Part shown: one piece after another, positions 7,956-14,917 of the stretch | How the letters are laid out: each line of letters begins with the position of its first letter | How positions within the stretch are numbered: the first letter of the stretch is position 1 | NCBI RefSeq assembly: GCF_001591365.1 | Contig: NZ_BCUT01000007.1 | Location: 1-64,000 of the forward strand | Length of the DNA stretch: 64,000 nucleotides | Direction: 5' to 3' | Origin: Variovorax paradoxus NBRC 15149 | Lineage (GTDB): Bacteria > Pseudomonadota > Gammaproteobacteria > Burkholderiales > Burkholderiaceae_C | Program-made: the position numbers and the translations under genes | The notes under the pieces: model-generated | The model's input: the letters and a program-made list of their open reading frames with translations, nothing else | Databases searched by the model: none | Told to the model about the DNA's origin: nothing

Positions 7956-9236
7956 TCAGCGCCGGGGCGCTGCATCGAGCGGCAGGTAGTCGGCCATGGC
8001 GAGCATCGACTCGGCCACGTCGACCAGGCGGCGCTTCTGGTTCATGGCCGTCTGCAGCAGCATCTTGTGCGCCTCGTTCTCGCTCATGCGGCGGTGCGCC
8101 ATCAGCAGACCCTTGGCGCGCTCGACCAGCTTGCGCTCGTTGAGGGAAGCGCGCACGGTTTCGAGCTCGTCGCCCATGGCCTGCAGCCGGCGCGACTGCT
8201 CCTGGACCATGTCGAGCACTGAGCGCTCCAGGTGGCGGCCGTACTGCGCGGGCTCGGTGGCCCGGGTGTCGGCGTCGTCGAAGAACACCGCGCCCTCGGG
8301 CTCTGGCGCCAGGTTGCCGAGCACCTGCTGGTAGCGCTGCAGCTCGCTGCGTGCCTGCGCGGTCTTGCGGGCGCAGAGCTCGCGCAGGTCGGCGGCCAGC
8401 CGGTCCTCGACGGTCTTCATGGCGTCGATGCGGCGCGTGCACCAGTCGAACCAGGCCTGGCTCAGCCGGGGGTCGGGCGCAGCCGCCGAAGCCGCCTGCG
8501 CGGAGCTCACGCTCATGCGGCGCTGGCGCTCGATCTCGGCCATGACGGCCTCGGACTGGCTGTGGTGCCAGAGCGCCAGCACGCCGCTGCTCGAAAAGTC
8601 GGTGAAGACCTGGAAGCAGCGCTCCTGCAGTTCGATGAGGTGCAGCCATTGCTGGCGCTGCGCCTCGTCGCCGCGGCCCAACGCCAGCGAGGCGGCGCCG
8701 AAGGCACGCTCCTGGCCGGCAAATTCCTTGCCCTGCATGAAGTTGAACATCGCCACCAGCAGGCGCGAGATCTCGGGATCGGTGGCGCCGTCGGCCGCCT
8801 CGAATACCACCGCCAGCAACCCGGCAACGAGCTTCGCGAACGCGGCGGTGGCCTGCGCGGGCGTCAGCTCGAGCGCGCCGATGCGCCGGCGCAGGGCGGG
8901 CAGGCCGTCCAGCCCCGGAAGCACCCAGGCAATGCGGCTGAAGAGGCGGGCGCTGTTGCCGGCGGTGGCGCCGGGGTGCGCTTCGGTCTCGAGCTGGTCG
9001 AATCCGGCACGCACCTCCTGCTCGAGCGCCAGGCATTCGGCGATCTGCGGATCGCGCTGCTCGGCGAAGCGGCCGCCGCGCGAGGCGAGGAACACGTTGG
9101 ACATGCCGCGCTCCCGCTGCAGCGCATGGACCAGCCGCGCGATCAGGCCGACCAGCTCGCTGGTGCGCGCGAGCTGGTCCAGCTCGTCGATTTCGCACTT
9201 TCTGGCGGCGATCAGAAAACTCAGTCCGGATTTCAT
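7956..9236 (-). CDS. nasR: Nitrate-responsive antitermination regulator, NIT sensor plus ANTAR
   Basis: A 426-residue protein with an N-terminal NIT (nitrate/nitrite-sensing) helical domain (about 40-290, including RERGMSNVFLASRGG) and a C-terminal ANTAR domain (about 355-420, ERKLVERAKGLLMAHRRMSENEAHKML). This is the Klebsiella NasR architecture: nitrate binding to NIT frees ANTAR to bind two-hairpin leader RNA and prevent termination. ATG 9236 is preferred; the upstream in-frame codons overlap the promoter. It lies directly upstream of its presumed RNA target on the same strand, 142 bp before the nrtA promoter, and is divergent from tsaD. Confidence 0.92.
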   Translation of the reverse strand: MKSGLSFLIAARKCEIDELDQLARTSELVGLIARLVHALQRERGMSNVFLASRGGRFAEQRDPQIAECLALEQEVRAGFDQLETEAHPGATAGNSARLFSRIAWVLPGLDGLPALRRRIGALELTPAQATAAFAKLVAGLLAVVFEAADGATDPEISRLLVAMFNFMQGKEFAGQERAFGAASLALGRGDEAQRQQWLHLIELQERCFQVFTDFSSSGVLALWHHSQSEAVMAEIERQRRMSVSSAQAASAAAPDPRLSQAWFDWCTRRIDAMKTVEDRLAADLRELCARKTAQARSELQRYQQVLGNLAPEPEGAVFFDDADTRATEPAQYGRHLERSVLDMVQEQSRRLQAMGDELETVRASLNERKLVERAKGLLMAHRRMSENEAHKMLLQTAMNQKRRLVDVAESMLAMADYLPLDAAPRR

Positions 9237-9264
9237 GGTGGGGGAGGGGAAGCAAAGAGCTTGC

Positions 9265-9280
9265 TGCAACATCCGTGCCG
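9265..9280 (-). promoter_or_regulatory. Sigma-54-like promoter of nasR
   Basis: Minus strand reads CGGCACG-GATG-TTGCA, matching TGGCACG-N4-TTGCA except for the first base, with the right 10-nt spacing. The predicted start near 9254 leaves a leader of about 18 nt. It would place nasR under the same nitrogen control as nrtABD. The site also lies within the 77-bp divergent region shared with tsaD. Confidence 0.65.
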
Positions 9281-9313
9281 CACGGGCATTCCTCGCCGCC
9301 TACACTCCCGGGC

Positions 9314-10372
9314 ATGCTTCTCCTGGGAATCGAATCATCCTGCGACGAAACCGGCGTGGCGCTGGTGGAAACGCATGGCAGCGCGCTGCCGCAGCTGCGC
9401 TCGCATGCGCTGCACAGCCAGATCGCCATGCACCAGGCCTATGGCGGTGTGGTGCCCGAGCTGGCCAGCCGCGACCACATCCGCCGCGTGCTGCCGCTGA
9501 CCGAAGCCGTGATGGCCGAGGCGGGCCGCTCGCTGGCCGAGATCGACGTGGTCGCCTACACGCGGGGGCCCGGCCTGGCCGGGGCCTTGCTGGTGGGCGC
9601 GGGCGTGGCCTGCGCGCTGGGCGCGGCGCTCGGCAAGCCGGTGCTCGGGGTGCATCACCTCGAAGGGCATCTGCTGTCGCCGTTCCTGAGTGCCGATCCG
9701 CCGGAATTTCCCTTTGTGGCGCTGCTCGTGTCGGGCGGCCATACCCAGCTGATGCGGGTCGACGGCGTGGGCCGCTACGAGCTCCTGGGCGAAACCATCG
9801 ACGATGCGGCCGGCGAGGCCTTCGACAAGAGCGCCAAGCTCATGGGCCTGCCGTATCCGGGCGGCCCCTGGCTGGCCAAGCTGGCGGAGGCGGGCAACCC
9901 TGCGGCGTTCAAGCTGCCGCGGCCGCTGCTGCACAGCGGCGACCTCGATTTTTCATTCGCCGGCCTGAAGACGGCCGTGCTGACGCAGGCCAAGAAGCTC
10001 GGCGCCGAGCTCGAAGCGAACAAGGCCGACCTGGCCGCGTCCACGCAAGCGGCCATCGTCGAGGTGCTGCTGAAGAAATCGCTGGCAGCGCTCGGGCAGA
10101 CGGGCCTCAAGCGGCTGGTCGTGGCCGGCGGGGTGGGCGCGAACCGGAGCCTGCGGGAACAGTTGAATGCCGCCTGCGCCAAGCGCGGCGTGCGCGTGCA
10201 CTATCCGGAACTGCACCTGTGCACCGACAACGGCGCGATGATTGCCATGGCGGCCGCCATGCGGCTGCAGTCGGGTTTGGCAGAGGCGAGCGAGCGCTAT
10301 GCCTTCGACGTCAAGCCGCGATGGCCCATGGCTTCGCTGATGGCGTCATCCGCGGCGCCGGTGGCCGCGTAG
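9314..10372 (+). CDS. tsaD: tRNA N6-adenosine threonylcarbamoyltransferase
   Basis: A 352-residue TsaD/Gcp protein that transfers the threonylcarbamoyl group to A37 of ANN-decoding tRNAs, in complex with TsaB and TsaE. It opens with LGIESSCDETGVAL and shows the metal-binding HLEGH (about 115-119), LLVSGGHTQL and the ASKH-fold GGVGAN phosphate loop. ATG 9314 matches the conserved N-terminus; the longer upstream frame adds unrelated residues. It is divergent from nasR and its last 62 bp overlap the 3' end of the convergent hydrolase gene. Confidence 0.95.
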   Translation: MLLLGIESSCDETGVALVETHGSALPQLRSHALHSQIAMHQAYGGVVPELASRDHIRRVLPLTEAVMAEAGRSLAEIDVVAYTRGPGLAGALLVGAGVACALGAALGKPVLGVHHLEGHLLSPFLSADPPEFPFVALLVSGGHTQLMRVDGVGRYELLGETIDDAAGEAFDKSAKLMGLPYPGGPWLAKLAEAGNPAAFKLPRPLLHSGDLDFSFAGLKTAVLTQAKKLGAELEANKADLAASTQAAIVEVLLKKSLAALGQTGLKRLVVAGGVGANRSLREQLNAACAKRGVRVHYPELHLCTDNGAMIAMAAAMRLQSGLAEASERYAFDVKPRWPMASLMASSAAPVAA

Positions 10373-11066
10373 CCGACGACCCGCGCGAGCGGCCGAGCGA
10401 TGGCAGCGGCAGCACATCGAGCACATTGCGCCAGAGCTGGCGCCATTGCGGCCAGTCGTGGCCGCCCTCGGTGGTGAAGACGCGGCCTTCGGGCAGGGCG
10501 TCCGCCAGCAGCTTGTGGTTGCTGGCAAAGCGGTCGCTGAGGCCGAAGCCAAGGTAGAGCTGGGGCAGGCTTTGGGATTTCTGCGGCTCCAGGTACTGCT
10601 GGAACCAGGGCCACAGCTTGCGGTCGACTTCCTCGTCGGGCAGGGGGCCGGCCGGCGCCTGCCAGGTGCGCAGGCCGCCGGCCTTGAGGATCTCGGCACC
10701 CAGCACGCGGCGCCCCAGGTAGGGCGCCAGCGCGACGATGCCGTCGACCGAGCCCGGCCGCGACAGCTCATGGATCAGCGCGCCAAAGCCGCCAATGGAG
10801 ATCCCGACCAGCCAGATCGACTTGTAGCCCTTGGCGCGCTGCGGCTCGATGACGTCCGCATGCAGCCGCTCGCTGAGCGTCTGGTCGTAGTAGTAGGAAA
10901 CATCGGCATCCACCAGCAGCGAGTCGGCCGCCAGATGGCGCTCGCGCACGGCGCTGATGAAGCCCTCGCGCTCGAACTCGTCAGGTTTCAGGTAGGCGCC
11001 CGGAAGGAAGACCAGGAGCGTATCGGACCGTTCATCGTCTTTGGCTGACTTGAGGTGCGTGATCAT
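10311..11066 (-). CDS. Alpha/beta hydrolase
   Basis: A 251-residue cytoplasmic protein with an alpha/beta-hydrolase fold. The nucleophile elbow is GISIGG (Ser about 90); Asp in GFGLSDRFA (about 181) and His in EGGHDWPQW (about 207) complete a plausible triad. No signal peptide. The natural substrate cannot be read from sequence; thioesterase or esterase activity is possible. The last 20 residues are Pro/Arg/Ser-rich and lie in the 62-bp convergent overlap with tsaD, so they may have arisen by loss of an earlier stop. A palindromic site lies about 90 bp upstream. Confidence 0.8.
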   Translation of the reverse strand: MITHLKSAKDDERSDTLLVFLPGAYLKPDEFEREGFISAVRERHLAADSLLVDADVSYYYDQTLSERLHADVIEPQRAKGYKSIWLVGISIGGFGALIHELSRPGSVDGIVALAPYLGRRVLGAEILKAGGLRTWQAPAGPLPDEEVDRKLWPWFQQYLEPQKSQSLPQLYLGFGLSDRFASNHKLLADALPEGRVFTTEGGHDWPQWRQLWRNVLDVLPLPSLGRSRGSSATRPPAPRMTPSAKPWAIAA

Positions 11067-11151
11067 GGCGTGCCTTGAGGGGCACCCGAATCCGCACCGT
11101 CATGGATTCGGTGCGTCTGTCGAAACGCCCACGAAGAAAGGAAAATGTGAA

Positions 11152-11172
11152 AACGTCACATGATGTGACGTT
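11152..11172. promoter_or_regulatory. 21-bp perfect palindrome, operator-like
   Basis: AACGTCACAT and its exact complement flank a single G at 11162. It sits downstream of a minus-strand promoter candidate: TTGACT (11214-11209) and CACAAT (11190-11185) spaced by 18 nt, reading toward the hydrolase gene. A bound dimeric repressor would therefore block transcription of that gene. An overlapping TGTGA-N5-TCACA resembles a CRP/FNR half-site pair but the spacing is one short. Confidence 0.65.
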
Positions 11173-11257
11173 ATTCGCTGTCGTATTGTGATTAGGGAGC
11201 GTCTTCAAAGTCAAAAACAATAGATAACGACACTTTCCTCTTGTGGGCTTTGCAGGC

Positions 11258-11629
11258 TCAGTTGATCGGCAGCTGCGAAACCTGGCTGACCGGCACCCGC
11301 TTGCCCAGCTTCAGCGTGAGCACGCCGTTCTCGAGCTTGGCTTCGCTCGAGGACACGTCGATGTCCAGCGGCAATTCGTAGGCTGCCTTGAACTGGCGCT
11401 TGGCTTCTGCCTTGCTGTCGATGCGGACCACGGCGCCTTCGATGCCGATGGCGAGGTCTTCGCGCGAGAGGCCCGGCACGTCGACGGAAAGCGTCCAGCT
11501 CTTGTCGTCCTGCTCGACGAGCGGCGAGGTGCGCGTGCCGGCAAAGGCCTCGTTGACGAAGCGCTCGAAGGCGCGGTCGTACGAACGGGGTGCAAAGCGG
11601 GCGGTGCGAAGGGTGGGTGCGAAAAACAT
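11258..11629 (-). CDS. Small heat-shock protein, Hsp20/alpha-crystallin family
   Basis: A 123-residue small chaperone that holds unfolding proteins for refolding. The alpha-crystallin domain (about 30-115) includes VDVPGLSREDLAIGIEGAVVRI and the end motif ENGVLTLKLGK; the short C-terminal tail SQLPIN resembles the I-x-I-type anchor but is not exact. ATG 11629 follows AGGAG at good spacing; a longer frame upstream covers the divergent promoter region. It is monocistronic and divergent from a binding-protein gene. Confidence 0.93.
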   Translation of the reverse strand: MFFAPTLRTARFAPRSYDRAFERFVNEAFAGTRTSPLVEQDDKSWTLSVDVPGLSREDLAIGIEGAVVRIDSKAEAKRQFKAAYELPLDIDVSSSEAKLENGVLTLKLGKRVPVSQVSQLPIN

Positions 11630-11750
11630 GTGAGAACTCCTGAATGAACACAATGGGGACAAGAAATGTGTGTCCCTTACACTGCGCGGCCATTCAATCT
11701 GAGTGCCGCTTGACACCTCATCTAGGCACAGCCGCACTCGTTTCAAGACA

Positions 11751-13031
11751 ATGAATCCTCCCTTTATTTGGCGTCGCAAGGCCTTGAAATTTGCGGCGCT
11801 GGCGCTATGCGCGGCGCCCTTCGCAGCGCAGGCGCAGGCAGCGCCCGCGCCGATCCGCCTCGCGCTGATCGAAAGCATGAGCGGGCCGTTCGCCAACACC
11901 GGCGAGGCGGTGTTCCGCAACCTGCTGTGGGCCGTGGAGCGCGTGAATGCGCGCGGCGGCATCAAGCTGCCCGGCGGCGCACGGCCGCTGCAGCTCGACC
12001 GCTACGACAGCAAGGGGCAGAACGAAGAAGCGCTGTCGGCGCTGCGCGCGGCCATCGACGACGGCGCGCGCATCGTGCTGCAGGGCAACTCGTCGGCCAC
12101 CGCCGCGGCGCTGGTCGATGCCATCGAGAAGAACAACGAGCGCGACCCCGCGCGGCGCGTGATCTTCCTCAACTACGCGGCGGTCGATCCGGCGCTGACC
12201 AACGAGCGCTGCAGCTTCTGGCACTTCCGCTTCGACGCGCACGCCGACATGCGCGTGGCCGCGCTCATGCAAGTGGTGAAGGACGATGCGGCCATCAAGC
12301 GCGCCTACCTGATCGGGCAGGACTACAGCTTCGGCCAGGCAGTGCTGCGCGAATCGAAGCGCCAGCTCGGCCTGCAGCGGCCCGACATCGAGATCGTCGG
12401 GGAAGAGCTCCATCCGATGGGCAAGGTGAAGGACTTCGCGCCCTATGCCAGCAAGATCATCGCGAGCGGCGCGCAGGCCGTGTTCACCGGCAACTGGGGC
12501 AACGACCTCACGCTGCTCGTGAAGGCCGCACGCGAGGCCGGCTTCAACGGCAGCTTCTATACCTTCTACGGCAACGCACTCGGCGCGCCGGCAGCCATCG
12601 GCGACGCCGGCATCGGCCGCGTGATCGCGGTGGCCGACTGGCTGCCCAACGTGCAGAGCGCGCAGTCCGAGGCCTTCTACCGCGCCTTCCGCACGCGCTT
12701 TCCCAAGCCTGCCGACGACTACGTGCACATGCGCATGCAATTGCTCATCGAGTCGCTCGCGCAAGCGGTTGCACGCGCGGGCAGTGTCGACGCGGTGGCC
12801 GTGGCGCGCGCGCTCGAGCAGGCCGACGTGAGCCTCTACGGACAGCGCGGCCGCATGCGCGCGGCGGACCACCAGTTCCAGCAGCAGCTGGTGGTCGGCG
12901 TGATGGACAAGCAGGGCAGCCCGGGCGTGCAGTTCGATGTCGAGGGGTCGGGCTACGGCTTTCGCGTGGTCAAGACCATCGCCCCCGAACGCGCCGAACT
13001 GCCGACCACCTGCAAGATGAAACGAATCTAG
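11751..13031 (+). CDS. ABC transporter substrate-binding protein, LivK-like (periplasmic)
   Basis: A 426-residue type I periplasmic binding protein. A Sec signal peptide (WRRKALKFAALALCAAPFAAQAQA) leads into IRLALIESMSGPFANTGEAV, typical of branched-chain amino-acid or aromatic-compound binders (Peripla_BP_6). ATG 11751 gives the cleanest signal peptide. No permease or ATPase gene is adjacent; it may serve an unlinked Liv-type transporter or the one at 44-49 kb. Only 12 bp separate it from the aminotransferase gene, suggesting co-transcription and a link to amino-acid use. The ligand is not determined. Confidence 0.85.
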   Translation: MNPPFIWRRKALKFAALALCAAPFAAQAQAAPAPIRLALIESMSGPFANTGEAVFRNLLWAVERVNARGGIKLPGGARPLQLDRYDSKGQNEEALSALRAAIDDGARIVLQGNSSATAAALVDAIEKNNERDPARRVIFLNYAAVDPALTNERCSFWHFRFDAHADMRVAALMQVVKDDAAIKRAYLIGQDYSFGQAVLRESKRQLGLQRPDIEIVGEELHPMGKVKDFAPYASKIIASGAQAVFTGNWGNDLTLLVKAAREAGFNGSFYTFYGNALGAPAAIGDAGIGRVIAVADWLPNVQSAQSEAFYRAFRTRFPKPADDYVHMRMQLLIESLAQAVARAGSVDAVAVARALEQADVSLYGQRGRMRAADHQFQQQLVVGVMDKQGSPGVQFDVEGSGYGFRVVKTIAPERAELPTTCKMKRI

Positions 13032-13043
13032 GAAACAAAAGAC

Positions 13044-14201
13044 ATGCGTGAAGCCATCCACAACCTCGAAGCCTCCAAGATCCGCGAGGTTGCCAATGCC
13101 GGACTCGGCCGCGACGACGTGCTCGCCTTCTGGTTTGGCGAAAGCGACGAGGTCACGCCCGAGGTGATCCGCCAGGCCGCCATCGACTCGCTGCAGCGCG
13201 GCGAGACCTTCTATGCGCACAACCTCGGCCTGCCCGAATTGCGCGAGGCCATCGCGCGCTACACCAGCGCGCTGCATCCCGCGGTCGATGCGTCGCGCAT
13301 CGCGGTCACGTCCGGCGGCGTCAGCGCGCTGATGCTCGCGGTCCAGGCGCTGGTCGATGCGGGCGACGAAGTGGTCGCGGTCACGCCGGTGTGGCCCAAC
13401 CTCACGGCGCAGCCCGCGATCCTCGGCGCCCAGGTGCGCACGGTGCCGCTGGTGCCCGCCGATGGCCAATGGACGCTCGACCTGGCCGCGCTGCGCAAGG
13501 CCGTCACGCCAAAGACCAGGCTGCTGATCGTCAACGCGCCCAACAATCCGACCGGCTGGACCATGACGCGCGAAGAGCAGCAGGCCGTGCTCGACCACTG
13601 CCGCGAGACCGGCACCTGGATCCTGGCCGACGAGGTGTACGAGCGGCTGTACTTCGAGCCCACCCTGAACGGCTGCGCGCCGAGCTTCCTCGACATTTCC
13701 AGGCCCGACGACCGGCTGGTGGTGACGCACAGCTTCTCCAAGAGCTTCCTCATGACCGGCTGGCGCCTCGGCTGGCTCGTGCTTCCGCCCGCGCTGGTCG
13801 ACGGCATCGGCAAGCTGATCGAGTTCAACACCTCCTGCGCCAGCGTCTTCACCCAGCGCGCCGCCGTTGCCGCCATCGAGCACACCGCGGAGATCACACC
13901 CCGCGTGGTGGCCCACCTGAAGCAGTGCCGCGACACCCTGGTGCCCCTGCTGGCCGCGCTGCCCGGCGGGCAGGTAGCCCCCGCCAAGGGCGGCATGTAC
14001 GCCTTCTTTCGCCTCGAAGGCTTCGGCGACTCCCTCGACCTCGCCAAGCGCCTGGTCGTCGAAGCCGGCCTCGGCCTGGCCCCCGGCAATGCCTTCGCCC
14101 CCGAAGCCCAGGGCTGGCTGCGCTGGTGCTTCGCCTCCAAGGACCCGCAGCGGCTGGTCCAAGGTGTGGAGCGCCTCAAAACCTGGCTATCCAAACAGTA
14201 G
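13044..14201 (+). CDS. PLP-dependent class I/II aminotransferase
   Basis: A 385-residue fold-type I aminotransferase. The PLP lysine is in SFSKSFLMTGWRLGW (Lys about 233), with VNAPNNPTGWT (cofactor Asn), ILADEVYERLYF (Asp/Tyr contacts) and a C-terminal Arg in LRWCFAS for the substrate carboxylate. The family includes aspartate and broad-specificity aminotransferases; substrate cannot be fixed. The RBS AGGAAA precedes ATG 13044. It probably shares a transcript with the upstream binding protein. Confidence 0.9.
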   Translation: MREAIHNLEASKIREVANAGLGRDDVLAFWFGESDEVTPEVIRQAAIDSLQRGETFYAHNLGLPELREAIARYTSALHPAVDASRIAVTSGGVSALMLAVQALVDAGDEVVAVTPVWPNLTAQPAILGAQVRTVPLVPADGQWTLDLAALRKAVTPKTRLLIVNAPNNPTGWTMTREEQQAVLDHCRETGTWILADEVYERLYFEPTLNGCAPSFLDISRPDDRLVVTHSFSKSFLMTGWRLGWLVLPPALVDGIGKLIEFNTSCASVFTQRAAVAAIEHTAEITPRVVAHLKQCRDTLVPLLAALPGGQVAPAKGGMYAFFRLEGFGDSLDLAKRLVVEAGLGLAPGNAFAPEAQGWLRWCFASKDPQRLVQGVERLKTWLSKQ

Positions 14202-14205
14202 AAGG

Positions 14206-14341
14206 GCACCAGGGGGGGGCGAGGCCGCAGGCGAGCCGCCCGTTCCAGAGATGCCGCGGAACCGGCTCCGCCGGGCCGCAGGCATCGCCCCCGGTAGGGG
14301 GAGGGAGGAGCGACACGAAGTGCGCGGAGCCTGGGGGCGAG
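14206..14341. repeat. GC-rich Comamonadaceae-type intergenic repeat
   Basis: The stretch between the aminotransferase and rpsO has a G8 run, GGCGAG...CGAGCCGCC inverted elements and the string GAGCGACACGAAGTGCGCGG, which I recognise as typical of dispersed intergenic repeats in Variovorax and relatives. It ends one base before the TATAAT of the rpsO promoter. Repeat status needs a genome-wide comparison. Confidence 0.5.
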
Positions 14342-14342
14342 C

Positions 14343-14348
14343 TATAAT
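14343..14348 (+). promoter_or_regulatory. Perfect -10 box (TATAAT) of rpsO
   Basis: TATAAT lies 87 nt before the rpsO ATG. No good -35 is seen at 16-18 nt upstream, where the sequence is repeat-derived (GTGCGC). Transcription from here would start near 14355 and include the structured leader. Confidence 0.5.
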
Positions 14349-14375
14349 GAATGGCTTTGCATGCCGCAAGGCGCA

Positions 14376-14422
14376 CGGTGAGGGCAGTTCCAGCGCTCAC
14401 CGCAAGTCAAACATCCCGGAAC
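14376..14422 (+). promoter_or_regulatory. Possible S15 autoregulatory pseudoknot in the rpsO leader
   Basis: CGGTGAG (14376-14382) pairs with CTCACCG (14396-14402). Loop bases GTTCC (14387-14391) can pair with GGAAC (14418-14422), immediately before the AAGGAA ribosome-binding site. Linkers of 4, 4 and 15 nt suit an H-type pseudoknot. E. coli S15 controls its own mRNA through a pseudoknot in the same position; homology is not implied, since S15 leaders differ between phyla. Confidence 0.45.
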
Positions 14423-14434
14423 AAGGAAATCAAC

Positions 14435-14701
14435 ATGATCGCAGCCTCCATCAAGGCCGAAGTCGTCAAGGACAACGCCCGCGCCGCCAACGACACTGGC
14501 AGCCCCGAAGTGCAAGTCGCACTGCTGACCGCCCGTATCAACGAGCTCACCCCCCACTTCAAGACGCACGCCAAGGACCACCACGGCCGTCGCGGCCTGC
14601 TGCGCATGGTGAGCCGCCGCCGCAAGCTCCTGGACTACCTCAAGTCCAAGGATGCCGACCGCTACACCGCGCTGATCGCCAAGCTGGGTCTGCGCAAGTA
14701 A
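14435..14701 (+). CDS. rpsO: 30S ribosomal protein S15
   Basis: An 88-residue protein of standard length that binds the central domain of 16S rRNA early in 30S assembly. Family sequence is clear: NDTGSPEVQVALLTARINELTPHFKTH, HHGRRGLLRMVSRRRKLLDYLK. ATG 14435 has the RBS AAGGAA seven bases upstream; an in-frame upstream start would add 28 foreign residues. It is followed by a terminator and then pnp, the usual rpsO-pnp order. Confidence 0.98.
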   Translation: MIAASIKAEVVKDNARAANDTGSPEVQVALLTARINELTPHFKTHAKDHHGRRGLLRMVSRRRKLLDYLKSKDADRYTALIAKLGLRK

Positions 14702-14714
14702 ATCGAATCGCATG

Positions 14715-14754
14715 AAAAAACGCCTGGGTTAGTCCGCTAGCTCAGGCGTTTTTT
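14715..14754 (+). terminator. Rho-independent terminator after rpsO
   Basis: AAAAAACGCCTG pairs with CAGGCGTTTTTT around a loop of about 16 nt with further internal pairing, and the 3' arm supplies the U-run. It separates rpsO from pnp and may act as a partial attenuator, as between these genes in E. coli. Confidence 0.88.
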
Positions 14755-14787
14755 ACTTCGCGATCCACTTTCGGAGTGCCAAAACAG

Positions 14788-14837
14788 AGCGAAGCTGTGT
14801 CATTCCAATGAAGTTCCCGCCGAGCTTCGCTGGAATG
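14788..14837 (+). other. Interleaved inverted repeats in the pnp leader
   Basis: AGCGAAGCT (14788-14796) is complementary to AGCTTCGCT (14823-14831), and CATTCCA (14801-14807) to TGGAATG (14831-14837). The order A-B-A'-B' means both stems cannot form freely together, because no linker remains between A' and B'. Two alternative folds are therefore possible upstream of pnp, a gene known in enterobacteria to control its own mRNA through leader structure. Confidence 0.55.
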
Positions 14838-14917
14838 GCATCGTGTTCTGAGAAGCCTCCGTCCCTGCGGAACCTGCGCCCAATGCAGGTCATCCGCTCT
14901 CAAAACAGGAGCAAAAC

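Noticed and set aside
11145..11160. CRP-type site TGTGA-N5-TCACA
   Set aside because: Spacing is 5 rather than 6 nt; the overlapping 21-bp perfect palindrome is the stronger reading.
11630..11700. Heat-shock sigma-32 promoter for the Hsp20 gene
   Set aside because: CCCCATTG fits the -10, but no CTTGAA-like -35 is found at 13-15 nt upstream.
14788..14837. Stable H-type pseudoknot in the pnp leader
   Set aside because: With no nucleotide between A' and B' the third loop could not span a 9-bp stem; alternative stems are more plausible.
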